The notes: generated by a model from the letters alone, not told the origin. Positions 13,501-25,935 are shown, numbered from the stretch's first letter. The stretch: 64,000 nt of DNA from Syngnathus acus (GCF_901709675.1 NC_051106.1:5776001-5840000), one strand, 5' to 3'. Program-made: numbers and translations.

Positions 13501-16335
13501 AATGATGAATGATCTGGAGACCCAGCCTGTGCTCTTCATACCTGACATTCACTTTTCTGCCTTCCAGCGTCATGTGAGTTCTCACTTCCATGCTAGCAGA
13601 TATATGCTTCTGCCATATTTTACGTGCAGAGGTATGATGCAACAAACACATACTACGAACACCCACGTTTAAATTCCGATTTTTATTAGTGTTGGCATAC
13701 AGACGCCAGCCTGTCAGTGGAGACGTGTTCACTTTGGACTCTGACCAGGTTGACCACGTAGCAACACATGCAAGCGTGGACAAGCTTTTATATTTGATCC
13801 AGAAGATAGCGAACGGACCTTTGCATGCCATAATATGAGCTAATGCTTTGTCATTTGAAAAATAGTTCGATTTTGCATATCATGTATTCGAGTGACGGCT
13901 CGTACCTTTCCATAGGTAACAGGAAAAATGTCCCCTTTCCCCTCCATTGATAAATACGTGTAAATTCGGAGTGCTTCCGAGTAGTCAAACAACAAACTGC
14001 GGTTACTGCCAAAAACAGCCCCCCCCTTACTGCTAACATTTACTTTGGTTATTTTTGGTGCTGCCGCTAACTTTGAACCTGGCTATCACTTTCTGATAAA
14101 CTCTTGAGCTTACCGGGTTCATCGGTCCCAGAATAGCATTCTAATAACAGCAACACCTACAATCAATACACTGGAGGGAAATCATTTCAATTTGATTCCA
14201 TGAAATATTTGTCGGCCATCTAACTGGGGGTCTGTTTGTGTGTCTTGCAGCCTTTTGCGGCGGAAGATGGAGAAGACAGGTGAGCTGGGATTTCACACTC
14301 GCTCTGTTCACATTTGGGTTTGCGACCGCCGTGACCTTTCGGCACTTTCCTGAGGAGGGAAGAAAAAAAAAAAAAAGGCGCTAAGGGAAAAATGTTGTTT
14401 TTAGGAAAGCCTTGAAGGCGTTGCATCCCCACATGTTTGTTCTCCAGTGTCTTTTTACTGCCTGTTAACTGGCTGTTAAGACCTCGTAAGCGATGATTTA
14501 TGTGCCCGCTTGTCCCACGCAGCTCCGGCATGAAGAGGTTGCCCTTCAGCGATGAGGAGTTCGGGTCACCGCCCAATAAGGTAGCCAGGGCGGAGGAACC
14601 CAAGAAAGGTAAGCATGCATGCGTGTATGTGTGTGCGGCGTAGAGGGATGGGGGGGGGGGGGAATTTGCTGTAGGGGAAAAAAATAACGTGCCAAAGCTA
14701 GTACACGTGCATGTCAGCTTGCTCTGGTAGCCGCCTCTGAATTTCAACCGCACACATGCTGTGGCCTTCACTCATTGGCTTCCAACAGAAATACCATTGC
14801 GCACTGACACACACAAACAAACTTGTGCCCTTTAGCCTAGATCAGAGCTAGCCTGAGGACGGCTCGTGGGCTAAATGCAGCCTAGTTTGCTTGTCATTGC
14901 AAAATGCAAAAAAATAAAAGTATTTGCCTTTCCTGCAGGACTGCTGTCAGGAGGTAATTGGTGTGAGAAGCTCTTATTGCAAAAACATAGCTTAACATTT
15001 TTGTCTCGGTGTACGTAATAATTATTTTTCAACGCCTCAGTACAAACAAGAGCGTTTACATTGATTCCCATCATGAGGTTTTGAGCAGAAAGCATGAAAG
15101 GGCTCACAAGATATTTTGTTTTCCCACATAATTCGTTTTGAACTTTTTCCTCAGCTTATCAGGCCGCTCAAGATTTCCACACAAAATCCAATAGATGACT
15201 TGTTTAGGATTTATAATCAAGCTCCTACCATGACCTCAAATGTCCCTTTCAATCATTAACGGATTAAAAAGAATTGAGCGTTATTTAAAGAAAACAAAAA
15301 AACATCCACGTGAACTTTTTTTTGGGTGTTTGACAAGCCTTGCAGCGGTTCAACCGGTCCACCAGCCAGCTACAGGCAATGATGTTGTTGTCGAACAGAG
15401 CTGTCAATCATTTGTCACGCCGTTTCTTAAAATGACGCCAAACACATTTTCATAAGAGTAGTCATGAGTGAAAACAAACAAAACACTACCTCCAGTTACT
15501 TATCCGGAAAGGCCTCATTAAGCACTTTAATTGGAGGTATTACTTGACAGGGTTTGTCAAAATTAGATTTTGACTTTCTTAGTCGTGATCTGTCCATACC
15601 TCTTTGTGTGTGCCCACCTTAGTGTTGTTGTACGTACGCAAGGAGACGGAGGAGGTGTTTGACGCTGTCATGTTAAAGAACCCCACTCTGAAAGGCCTGG
15701 TGGACGCTGTAAGTATTTAAGAAAAAAAAAAAAACTCGTATAGATGAACTCGTGGACCTTTGTGTTTAATCAGTGGCAGATGGAGACGTCTCCGTCAGCA
15801 GCTCTGAGGCTATATGGTCGCTAAATGAGCTGTGACGGGACGCCTACATGGGACCGGATTGGGAAGCGCGTAAGGAAATCTGACGAGGATTTTTTCGTTT
15901 TCAGATTTCAGAGAAGTACGACTTGCCGTTGGACAAGGTTGGAAAAGTGTATAAGAAGTGCAAGAAAGGGTACGTATGAATCACGATGAGCAAACTTGAT
16001 TGACAGGTGCTTTTCGTCTCACGTCACATTCAGGGCATATCCTCCTGTGGGAGATTTCGCTTTCTATTTGCAACTAAAACAGATTGCTCAAAGAGAGAGC
16101 GAACCATTGAAATAAAAATATTTTTAGTTCAGAATAATGAAAAAAATATCCATCCCATTTATTTGGCTACAATTATAAGTATCATAAACCCGAACCCTGT
16201 TTTGTTTTTGTTTTTTCCAGGATTTTGGTGCACATGGATGACAATATCATCAAACACTACTCCAATGAAGACACCTTCCAGATCTCCATGGAAGAGCTGG
16301 GCGGCATGTACAAGCTCACTCTCACTGAAATCTGA
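7556..16335 (+). CDS. grhl1: Grainyhead-like transcription factor 1
   Basis: Nuclear CP2/grainyhead transcription factor that drives epithelial barrier and cell-adhesion genes. Sixteen phase-consistent coding exons: 7556-7575, 9789-9978, 10219-10292, 10427-10560, 10639-10871, 11295-11377, 11500-11653, 11747-11858, 11947-12041, 13103-13346, 13446-13573, 14251-14279, 14523-14608, 15623-15708, 15905-15969, 16221-16335. They encode 615 aa; the human protein is about 618. The N-terminal activation region holds the family block [20 protein letters not shown] (about residues 30-50). The CP2 DNA-binding domain runs from [16 protein letters not shown] (about 246) to about 470 and includes [14 protein letters not shown] and [11 protein letters not shown]. 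The C-terminal dimerisation domain follows from about 530 ([14 protein letters not shown]). I chose grhl1 over grhl2/grhl3 from [13 protein letters not shown] and the C-terminal YKLTLTEI. The first exon codes for only six residues plus part of a seventh; the first intron is 2.2 kb. Confidence 0.95.
9611..9690 (-). repeat. LINE-like 3' tail fragment in grhl1 intron 1
   Basis: On the minus strand this reads as the fish LINE/SINE tail, with 'gctggcgacca' followed by a CCGGGGTTT-type block. On the plus strand the mirror is 'ggtcgccagccaatcacagg', then 'cacaaattcacattcacacc'. It is intronic and has no coding effect. Confidence 0.55.
10306..10385 (+). repeat. (TTTAT)16 microsatellite in grhl1 intron 3
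   Basis: Sixteen perfect copies of the pentanucleotide TTTAT, starting about 13 bases inside the intron that follows exon 10219-10292. The donor GTACGG is intact. Copy number is probably polymorphic between individuals. Confidence 0.95.
12241..12284 (+). repeat. CA-rich microsatellite in grhl1 intron 9
   Basis: About 44 bases of nearly pure CA dinucleotide with a few CG and CC interruptions. A shorter CA tract lies about 170 bases upstream (near 12060-12077) in the same intron. Confidence 0.9.
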
Positions 16336-17305
16336 TTGGACGGAGGAGGAGGAGGAGGATGAAGGGTTTACACTGTGCATTGATGATGGACTTGTATCAC
16401 GTTACAAGGCAAAACAAAATAATGGTATTTAATAAGCCATATAGCTCTTAACGTGCCTTATTGTCCCATTGCTTCCAATGAATGTCCAAATATTTTTGTT
16501 TGTCCCCTTTTCTCCTTGTGTGTGTGTGTTTTATATGATGCTTCTGTGTTGCTGCTATACCTCATTCTCCTATTGCAAAAAAAAAAAAAGCAGCAGTGTT
16601 CCTCAATATCCTGAAATATTGTGAGGAGAAATAGCTGATATTAATCAAGCCATAGCACTGATGATTACAACCGGTTATGATGAATAGTTAGTCGTGCAGC
16701 TCGTAAACCGACTGCAACATTAATGAGATGATTAAAAAAAAAAAAAAAACGTGGCAGTATTTAGCATGTAAAAAATCTCCTTTGTACAATTAGGGTAGAC
16801 ACATGTACAGGTTTTTAAGAGTAAGACACTTGTTGTTTGAGAGTGAAATGGCTTCAATTTCTGACCAATTGAAATAATAGCCTCGATAGTATTTTTAAAT
16901 AGAAGGCTAAAATGCATCTTCCCCTTGTGAAAGATTTTTAACGAGCTACATTACTGGGTTAATTGGTCGACCATAGTCGCCATCTTGTTTTGGAAGTGCA
17001 ATATGATAGTTGTATGCAGAAAAAAAACATGACAGCATTAATATATGTAAATATCCTTTTAAAAACATGCTTACATTTACTCTTCTGATCCTCTTTGTAT
17101 CGCAGTACTTATTTGTGTATATATTTATTAAGAGTGGTTGTGGGGTTTTTTGGACTTTAAATATTCAGATGTCTATCATTGCTAATATAATGTTTTTTTT
17201 ATGGATTTATTATGTGTCAAGGGACCAGCGGTTTTTCATTTTATTGGAGCCTCTGCTTTTTTTTTTTTGTTCGTTTTTGTAAGAATTTCAATGCACAAAG
17301 CATTC

Positions 17306-17311
17306 AATAAA
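17306..17311 (+). other. grhl1: Poly(A) signal of grhl1
   Basis: AATAAA about 970 bases after the grhl1 stop, the strongest candidate 3' end. An earlier AATAAA at about 16110 lies in the last intron and is irrelevant. The 3'UTR is AT-rich with several poly-A and poly-T runs. Confidence 0.65.
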
Positions 17312-18280
17312 AGCTTGCTTGTGCTGCTGTCTTTCTCTCGAAGTCTTATGATGGATGTATTGAAAATTGTGCAGGAGCAGATGTCTGAATGGGCATAGAC
17401 TCAACACTGTGGGGACTCAGGAAGCATGCACGGGTTCTGACACCACCTGGATGCAATTTCCTGTGCTGGCCCTTTAAAAAAAAAAAATTCTTTTTAGAAG
17501 CTTTCTCAAACGGCAAACATTGATATTAGAAACCACGAACGGGATTTTTTTATTTTTAATATACGGATCTTAATTGGAAAAAATAGGTCAGTAGGCGTGC
17601 ACCGGTCGATCGGATTTTTCATGGGTGTGCCCAGAGTGCATGCAGAATGTGATGGAAGATATTTAACTCAGCACACGCGCCAAAATTACCATACTCCCCC
17701 CCCCCCCGCATATTTTCATCGCTTTAGGATAAAGCCATCTGCTGTAAGTCTTTTTGACTCCGTCGCTTATCATCGCTTTCTCTCCCTCTCTCCAACCACG
17801 ATGCCAAATTTCCTCCCTTGTCCTCATTCCACCTCACACTTTCTGTTTCTGTGCTCGAAAGCCAGCCAACTAAAAAAAAAGGCAAAATACGGGAGAGCAT
17901 CTGAGGATTTTTTTTTGTCTCATAAAATGCAATATCTAGCTTCATGACAAGCAGCAAATTGGTCTTGCATGTTTGTTCGTGACCCTAATGAGGACAAGCG
18001 TTATAAAAGAAAATGTTTAGTTTTCGCTTTGTTTCTGTCAAAACTATTTACGTAAATGACGCAGTTTGCTCTGACGTCATCACTCGCATCCAGATGATGT
18101 TTATTTATTGCACTGGTTTCTTTGTTTATGCAGTACCCTGATCTCTGCGTATATTTCATTTATTTATTATTCAATTATTTATTGGCAGGTTATTCACACT
18201 CGCCATGTATATATTGATTCTTCTTTCCAATGCATGCTACAGTCACATTACATATGCGTACCTTTACATTTTTAATCAGT

Positions 18281-18470
18281 CTAACATATGGTCTCTCTTT
18301 TTTTCCTCATTTTTATGCAAATCAATCTTACATGTGTAACTTAATATTAAAAAAAAAAGCATAATTGTGCCTAAGCTAACATATGGTCTCTCTTTTTTTC
18401 CTCATTTTTATGCAAATCAATCTTACATGTGTAACTTAATATTAAAAAAAAAAGCATAATTGTGCCTAAG
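18281..18470 (+). repeat. Perfect 2 x 95 bp tandem duplication
   Basis: Unit 1 is 18281-18375 and unit 2 is 18376-18470. I compared the copies base by base and saw no difference, including equal lengths of the internal T7 and A10 runs. The unit starts ctaacatatggtctctc and contains the octamer-like ATGCAAAT. Identity in a slippage-prone sequence implies a very recent duplication or an assembly artefact. Confidence 0.95.
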
Positions 18471-19920
18471 GTGACATTGTATGTGCATTCAAACCCACTG
18501 ATATTCTGTTATTGCTATTATTCAAGTTAAACATTCACTGTAAGAATAATTCCAAGTGGCGACAGACTGTCTCTTAGCCCGTCCCTATTTTTTTCTGACA
18601 GCACATGTTGTTTATGGGTGGGTCAGTTTCACAGAAACATTCTGGGTGGTAGAAAACTGAAAACTTCCTGCTGGGAGCTGATGAACTGGCTGTGTACACA
18701 CTTGTTATGACATAACACAAGCTCTCCTTTGTTTCTTGTGTGCACTGAAAATAGCAGCGATCGTCTTCGGGGAGGAGCAGCGCAGTGGAAATGGCCCGAG
18801 TAACACCGAGGTTGTGATCTACAATCCATATGATGACAATTCCACATATTTTGCAGTCCATAGCAGCTGTAGAAACATCATTAGGCGGCGCACATGCTCA
18901 GTGCATCTCCAGGGGAGGCTCCGTCGTTGGGAACCCGGCAACCCTGCCTCCTGCTCTTCACGTTGCCATGACAACAGACAGCCAGCCAGCAAGCAAGCTG
19001 GCAATCAGTGTCTCCTAGCAGCAGATTGGCCTCAGTGACTCCCGCTGACCAATCGGGAAGCGGCGTCTTGTGGCGGAATGTGTTGTTGTTGCTCATGTGT
19101 GGGAGAGAAAAGGGGGCCGGGCCACGTCTGCAGAGCTACACAAAGCCTCCGCCATGTTCACGCCAATGACATCATCACCGCTGCTGCAGTTCAGCGAGTC
19201 CGTTCTTGGTTCTCGTGGAACATGCGCTTGAATCTTGTTTGACTTGATGAGCGTACTGAAAGAAGTTTTGCTTGCACGCCAAGCTGGAAGTCAAGTTTCA
19301 CTTTTGTTTCATGGATTCGTTGTCAATTGGGGACATTTCAAATTTACAATGGTCACAAAATAACCAGATTCTAAATTGTCCATAAATGTACTCGTTTGTC
19401 TATATATGCACTGCAAATGGAACTGTTGTCTTCAGCTGCCTGTCAGAGAGCTCTGCAGGAGCTGTTTGTGAAATATGGCCCCGGGGTGGTATATTTAACC
19501 CTGCACGGGCAACTCCCCTTTCCCTCCCTCCATATCCTCGATGACTCCTGGACTTCCTGGACTGGGGGGGGCGGCACAAAGGAGGAGGTGTGCATGCAGA
19601 GGCCTGGCCATAACCTTTCCTCCAGATTCTCTAACTAAGTTGAAGCGGACTTCCCCACTTTAGCGCGCAAACAGCAGTCAGGAGCGAGCTGCTTGTCGCA
19701 CGTTTACTCGACCACCCCCACCTCTGCGCTGCGTGCACTCCCTCACCCCATACCGCTCCTCTGCAATGCCACACACTGCCCTCATTGCACCCTACAGTCA
19801 TGCTTAGACTGTATAGGACACACACACACGGAGACACAGGTCTGCAGTGGTTGCTAGGCGCGCGCACCTACTTCTGCTGGATCGCGCGAGTTTTTCCCAG
19901 CTGACTTTGAGTGAGAGGCA

Positions 19921-20041
19921 AAGTACACCCTGGACTTGTTGCCAACCAATCGCAGGGCAAATAACACACAAACAACCATTCACACCGATGGACAATTTTC
20001 AGTCTTCAATGAGACTAGCATGGCTGTTTTTGGAACATGCC
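19921..20041 (-). repeat. LINE-like 3' tail fragment
   Basis: On the plus strand the blocks 'gtacaccctggacttgttgc', 'ccaaccaatcgcagggc', 'aacaaccattcacacc' and 'cagtcttcaatgagactagc' occur in the order expected for the reverse complement of the common fish LINE/SINE 3' region. It is diverged at many positions. Confidence 0.65.
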
Positions 20042-20918
20042 AGTTAGACAGACAAACCCATGCAAGCACAGGAAAGACAAAGAAAGACTTGAGCCAAAAT
20101 CTCAATGCAAAAACTGTGTTTTGTTATTTTTCTTTATTATATAAACATATTTCTGGCTGCATTCTTTTGCCTGAATAGGCCTTGTGACACATGCTCCTTT
20201 CGTTTACACAGTGTGATATAACGTCATATGTAGGTCAATGCTAACTTTGCTTCTTGCATATGCGTTTTTTTATAACAAATAGCCGTATACTATCAGAGAT
20301 GTGAAGTTTTAAGAATGTTTGCATTATCTGTGTGATGAAGGAATGTTGCTTTAGGTTATCAGTTGTTCTGCAGACTGGAATGTGTTTTTTTTTTGTGCAT
20401 CAAGATTGAGTCTTCACAGCGTAGCAACTAAGAGGCACATCCCTAACATGTGCTCATAAATTGATACAACACATTACTTTAATGGAAGCGTTAGAAACTT
20501 GGAGTTTGTGGGTCCATCCAGTAAAGCCTAGAGAGCATGATCGTGGCTGACATGCAATTCTAAAATACAAATAAAACCTTGCAATACCTCTAACATAAGC
20601 CTCAGAACACATAGGCTCATAATATATATGTATTAAATATATCGGTTTTTTTTTTATCAATTCTCTATCAGCTGATGCACAAACAAAGTAAAAACAAATA
20701 ACAGGCGCGCGCTCCATTCGACGACAATGTTGCATTTAAAGACCATCGGATTAAGCAGTTATCAACGTTACGGAGTTCTCGCTGCGTTTACGTCATCAAC
20801 TGTGTCGCTTTGCCTAAAATAGTCGCCTTTCCAAATCACCCCGTAACATATTTGATTATTTGTACCGATATATATGTAAACTTTTTCCCAAGCCATGTGG
20901 AGAAAAGCTGACGTAGGC

Positions 20919-20986
20919 TTTTTTTTTTTTTTTTTTTTTTTAACTTTTGTTCGTAGTGCAGGATCAGTATTTTTTTTTTTTTTTTT
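20919..20986 (+). repeat. Paired poly-T tracts (T23 and T17)
   Basis: A 23-base T run at 20919-20941 and a 17-base T run at 20970-20986, separated by about 28 bases and lying about 600-700 bases upstream of klf11. Such rigid tracts can exclude nucleosomes, but their length may also be unreliable in the assembly. Confidence 0.9.
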
Positions 20987-21254
20987 ACACAAGCATCTTT
21001 ACTTCTACTCAAGTACACGGTGAGGGTTATTTTGCCACTTTTTCACTAGACGACATATTATGTCGATACACTCGCGTTTACAATTTGATATCCTTTCGAA
21101 TGCGCGACACTGCCAAACGTATGACGTCTCTAAATTCCTACAGTACGCGAAGGCAGCATACACTCGATCGACCTTTCGCCTAGTTTAACGGATAGCAGTT
21201 CACCGGGTTTATTCTGACACTGCTGACTCGCGAGGCCACGCCTACCAACGGCCA

Positions 21255-21598
21255 CGCACCCCGTTTCCTCCAACCGCCCGCTGAGCACGCACTGTCCACG
21301 CGCACGCCGCCTTCCGATTGGCCGAGGTGCAGCACACACACGATTGCGATTGGCCGAGTGTTGCCACCCGCACGTGTGCATTGCGAGTTTTGTTTTTCTT
21401 TTTTCTCTCCGCCCCCTGTTTTACTCACACAGCTGAGAGAAAAGAGGGAGCCAGTCCTAGAGTGGTGGAAAAAAAAAAAGAAGCAATCTCTGCCCTGCCT
21501 CAGAACAAGCAGCGGCACCGGGAAGCGCCGTCTCTTTGTTCACTTAACTGGGCTTTGACCACTAAGAAAAAGTAACATTTTGAACGTTTTGTTCACTC
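21255..21598 (+). promoter_or_regulatory. klf11: klf11 promoter region with twin CCAAT boxes
   Basis: A CpG-rich stretch immediately upstream of the klf11 start. Two identical 11-mers GATTGGCCGAG (reverse-orientation CCAAT boxes, NF-Y type) lie at 21316-21326 and 21348-21358. They start 32 bases apart, about three helical turns. A short upstream element GCACGTG (E-box CACGTG) lies near 21371. No TATA box is evident. Confidence 0.55.
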
Positions 21599-24344
21599 AT
21601 GCCATCCCGGAAGTATATTGAAATGGACCCTCGCGGGGTAAGACACGTTTTTTTTTTCTTCTATATAGTTGTGTCGTCTTAATTTTTGTTCTCTAACTTG
21701 TTGACGAGCCTTTGACTGTCATGACTTGTTTTACCGTTAACGTGACGCAACCTAAGGTCACTTTTGAAGAATGACAACATCCTTTAATACCGATATCGCA
21801 CTATACGTCATTTTTGGGGTACATTTCGTCATCATTTTTCCCAGTCAACTCTTTTTTTTTTTTTTTTTTCATGAACGCGTCTTTGCATGTAAATCGAAGT
21901 TGCGTGCTTGTTTACTGTAAAAAGGCATAATTGGTATGAGCAATCCTCCAGAGGCGAACCAGCTTTATAGGGGATTTCACATGGCCCATCTGGCCAGCAC
22001 GTCACTCTTTGGTCTATATTTGGCTATGGGAGGTGTCCTGGCTCTAAATGTGGGGCAGTGCATACTGGGCCAGGGTGTAGTCAGCAGCCCTCCGCCCTTT
22101 CACTTTATTTCCAAGTTGAGATGCAGGAAATAATGACTGAGCAGCCAATACTTCCCATTTCCGCGCCGTGATGCAAACTCAACTTGTTTACGCCGTTCTT
22201 TCCTTCAGAACAAGTCCGTCGATCAGTGCGAGTCCTACGCAAAGCGGAGGAGGCACGACACCACCGAGCAGCCCGTCCCCAGTGGCAACAGCAGATGCTC
22301 TCCCAGTCTGGAGTACACAGACCTGGAGGCCGCTGAGGCGCTGGTGTGCATGAGCTCATGGGGTCACTTTGTTGGCAGCAACAGGCCTAACCCTTGCAAG
22401 CCTCGACCCCTGACCCCGGCCTCGGACTCCTGCGACTCCATCCTGCCACCCGAGCTCCCGGAGCCCTCAAAAGACTTTGTGTCCCTTTCCTCTCTGGTAA
22501 GAATCCCACCACAGTCCGGAACTCACAGACCCGTAAACAATAACAGTTTATTGATCCGATCAGAAGATGGACTGATCGAGCCATTTTACAGTATTTAAAC
22601 AACTTGTCTATTTAGTGTATAGTCAAATATTTACTTGATCATCTATCCAGTGGCAGAGAGAACTATGAAATGAGATGGCAGGATTTTCTTATCTCATTCA
22701 CTGCCATTGATGGCTATAGAAGTCAAAGGTACATTATTTTACCTGGGCTGGCAGTGAATAAGAAAAATATATAAGAAAAGAAAGATGTGCTTTAGTGAAC
22801 AAAAAATGCACCAAAAGTGGATCAATGTGTAAATTACCATCCTATGTCGACAGCATGGATAGGAAGGGTGCATTATTTGTTGTCATTCAAGCAATTTGGG
22901 ATTTCCCACAGCACACCTGATGATCTCACACTGTTTATGCATGAAGGCTCATTAAAATCTTACCTCTGTCGAACAAAATATGACCACCCAAGACTTGTTA
23001 GTACCTTCCTCCTGATTTTTGTCTTTGGTCTCGTCACAGTGTATGACTCCGCCTCAGAGCCCCAGCTTTGCCGAAACCTCATCCTCCAGCGGCGGCGCGT
23101 CCTCGCAATGCACTGCCTCCTCCGTGGCCAAGAGCCCGCCCTCACTCGCCCCTCCCTGCAGGTCCATGGCGACGAGCGTAATCCGCCACACGGCGGACAG
23201 CTCCCTGTGCCAATACCACATTCCAGTGGCCCCCAATTTAGAGAAGGCGACAGCCCGCCAGCTGCAGCAGAGCATCACACCTCCATCTCCTCTTCTTCCT
23301 CTTCCTGGCATACGCTCGACAACAGAGGCTGGTCCTCCCAGACCCTCTTTGGACACTGTCTCCACTCCCATTCCTATTAACATTCAACAGCGAAACAGCC
23401 CCCCTGCTCAGGCGACCCTGACCCCGACTCCAGTCACCAGCCCTCAAATCATCTGCCAGATGTTCCCCTTTAGCGCCCAATCAGGTATAATATCAACCTT
23501 AATCCCCAGCACGGTCCAGACGTCGTCCGCCGGGGCCCGGACTGCGCCCCTTCTGTCTCAGCCTGGCTCCGCCAATCCCGCCGCAGTGCAGCAGTCTCTC
23601 ATCGTGGGCTCGGCGGTGCCTCAGGGTACGGTGATGCTGGTCCTCCCCCAGTCCTCGGTCTCCCAGGCCTCCCACGGACCTCAGACTGTCATGACGCTGG
23701 GCAACACCAAACTGCTCCCGCTGGCACCGGCTCCGGTCCACGTGCCCACGGGTCTCGGCGGTGGTGCGGCGGCCACAAAGATGGACTTTTCCCGCCGGAG
23801 GAACTATGTGTGCAACTTCCCCGGTTGCCGAAAGACGTACTTCAAGAGCTCGCACCTCAAGGCTCATCTTCGCACGCACACGGGTGAGCATTTTTGGGCC
23901 CTTCGTTGTTAATGACTCACACAGATGCGGAATTCGGTGCGCCTGCCTCAATGTCCTGTTTGTACCATAAAAATGGTGTGTTCTAATTTATGTTCTAGTG
24001 ACTTTGCTGACCACCACCTTCTCGTTTTTTTAATTGCAGGTGAAAAGCCGTTCAGCTGCAGCTGGGACGGCTGCGACAAAAGGTTCGCCCGCTCCGACGA
24101 GCTCTCCCGCCACCGGCGGACGCACACCGGCGAGAAGAAATTCGTGTGCCCCGTGTGCGATCGGCGATTCATGCGCAGCGATCACCTCACCAAACACGCC
24201 CGGCGTCACATGACCACCAAGAAAATTCCCACCTGGCAGGCCGACGTTCGGAACCTGAACAAGATGGCCACTGGCAAAAACCCTAACCCTGCCAAACCCA
24301 GTCTGGCCACAATAAGCATGCTGGTACCTGCCGGCTCTCAGTAG
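21599..24344 (+). CDS. klf11: Krueppel-like factor 11 (TIEG2)
   Basis: Nuclear GC-box binding repressor of the TGF-beta inducible KLF10/11 group, recruiting Sin3A. Four phase-consistent exons: 21599-21637, 22209-22496, 23040-23883, 24040-24344, giving 491 aa (human about 512). The Sin3-interacting motif is seen as [15 protein letters not shown] (about residues 50-65). Other family blocks are [19 protein letters not shown] (start of exon 3) and TSVIRHT. Three C2H2 fingers lie at about residues 365-447 ([47 protein letters not shown]), with TGEKPF/TGEKKF linkers; an intron splits linker 1. The first ATG has a weak context (C at -3). The in-frame ATG at 21623 has A at -3 and G at +4 and may be the real start, eight residues shorter. 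It lies 5.3 kb downstream of grhl1, the same neighbour as in human 2p25. Teleosts often have a and b copies, which I cannot tell apart. Confidence 0.93.
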
Positions 24345-24664
24345 GCAAGGAACACTTAACCAATGCAGGGAGCGGCCTGGCACATAACGGCCGTCTTGAC
24401 TCATAGGAAGAAAAGAAAACAAAACAAAACAAAGAAAAAAAACATGCACTGGACCTTTACATCTCTACTGCTCATTTGTACATTTACACAAAAGGATTCT
24501 TTTTGTTAAATGGATGCACTCTTTGCCAAAGCCTTTGTACAACTTTGAATTTCATATTTTCCACCCTTCTGCAACATTTTTTTTATTTGTTGTGACACAT
24601 ATGTGAATGTTTTGCTGCGATTCCTATTTGAGGAACGTGTTGAAATACATATACCAACAATGTA

Positions 24665-24670
24665 AATAAA
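24665..24670 (+). other. klf11: Poly(A) signal of klf11
   Basis: AATAAA about 320 bases after the stop codon, in an AT-rich 3'UTR with a run of CAAAA-type repeats near 24419-24435. No other canonical signal lies between the stop and this point. Confidence 0.65.
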
Positions 24671-24699
24671 ATGTAATCGCCATTACTATGATACCTTTA

Positions 24700-25925
24700 T
24701 GATTACCGCATACCTCTATGTGTAACTTTCATATTATTTAATACATATTTGTAATTAAAAAGATGACTCATTTACTGTTCACACTTGTCTTTGTTGGTTG
24801 TTTTCTACTTTTTAGTCATAACTTTTCCAGTATCTAATCCAGGAAAAACAAGGTGTGGGCTCTCAGTTGAGTCAGCAACTCTCCGTAAAAGACAACGGAG
24901 TGGTGCCGCCTTCTCACATCCTGCGTGTCACACTATTCGCCCTCGCCGCCCTTTTTTGGTCTGGAGCGTGTACGCGCATCCTCCCAAATGTGCTGACGAA
25001 TATGTGGGACAACTTCCTTTCTGGCCCACTGATTGGTTTATCGGTGCTATAAAAGCTCGGTTTTGTAAGACCACGCAGAGACGTCATGTCTTGTTTATTC
25101 ACCAGGCTGCCAAAGTGTTCAGTGAGTCAGGGCAGCGCAAAAATGTTGTGTGCTCTCGCCATTCATTTTAAGTCACATTGAAAACAGATTTATTTATACG
25201 CACTTTCATTCAAGTGTGATATACAAAAGAGGGCAGCAATGTGAGTAGTGGTACACATCTGCCTCATAACCTTTAATGCTTATTATAATGAGCCATCCAT
25301 TCATTTTCAATACACCTTATCCTCGTTACGATTACATACCAAATTAGACCATAATAATTGTCATTAGATATTTTGATGTAACTTATATAAGGCAAGTTGC
25401 ATCCAGTGCGTCAGTATGCCTCCCCCATGCTTCTTCCTGGTAGCGGTCTCACCTAGCAACAGGGCCTTTCTTCCTATCAGAGAGAGAGAAAAATGGACTC
25501 TTGGGGGCGCGACCAATCATATTGCTTGCCTGCACACTCGCCCCTTTGCCTTACTGACCGACTTAACGCCGCGGCTTGATTCGTCCCCTGGAACGCGGTC
25601 AATAGTGCCATCTGGTGGCTACATTAAAACATTACCCTAACATGTAAAATAAATGAATTCAGCAAAACAAGGAAAAATAACAAAAATTTAAATAAAACAC
25701 AGTAAATTATATTTTAAAACGTCCCATAAATTTATGTTGCGTCAAATGGTTTTGGATAAGAGGAAGTCATGTGACCTTCAATCGATTGGTTTGGCAAAAC
25801 AGAAAAAAAAAAAAAAGCCGGAAATGTGCATACAATTTTTAAAATAGTATTGTGTAGATTACTTATAAGCACAAAATAAAAAAAATTCTTGCTCTTTTTT
25901 TAATTTATTTTTTCCCACGTGTCAA
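24700..25925. other. Spacer between klf11 and dnaaf2
   Basis: No gene is supported. A TATAAAAG box at 25048-25055, with an inverted CCAAT (GATTGGT, 25031-25037) just upstream and an AP-1-like TGAGTCAG about 70 bases downstream, could be a small promoter, but no coding exon follows. A LINE-tail fragment in reverse orientation sits at 25292-25330. From 25640 on the DNA is A/T-rich with an A-run near 25803. Confidence 0.5.
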
Positions 25926-25935
25926 CGGTGTATTC

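Larger units (their letters stand above)
17330..21250. other. Spacer between grhl1 and klf11
   Basis: No supported gene. The stretch holds a C10 run near 17697, a LINE-tail fragment at 17979-18012 (gaccctaatgaggacaagcg), the 95 bp tandem duplication, a longer LINE-tail fragment near 20 kb and two long poly-T tracts. Open frames of 60-100 codons occur around 18.6-20.0 kb, but their peptides are unlike any family I recognise and no splice pattern links them. Confidence 0.55.

Noticed and set aside
18574-19096. Cluster of overlapping 60-100 codon frames on both strands
   Set aside because: Mutually overlapping, no similarity recognised, and no consistent splice structure; probably chance in a less AT-rich stretch.
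23484-23517. Possible intron inside klf11 exon 3 (GTATAA...CCCCAG)
   Set aside because: Only about 34 bases, too short for a vertebrate intron, and the frame is open through it.
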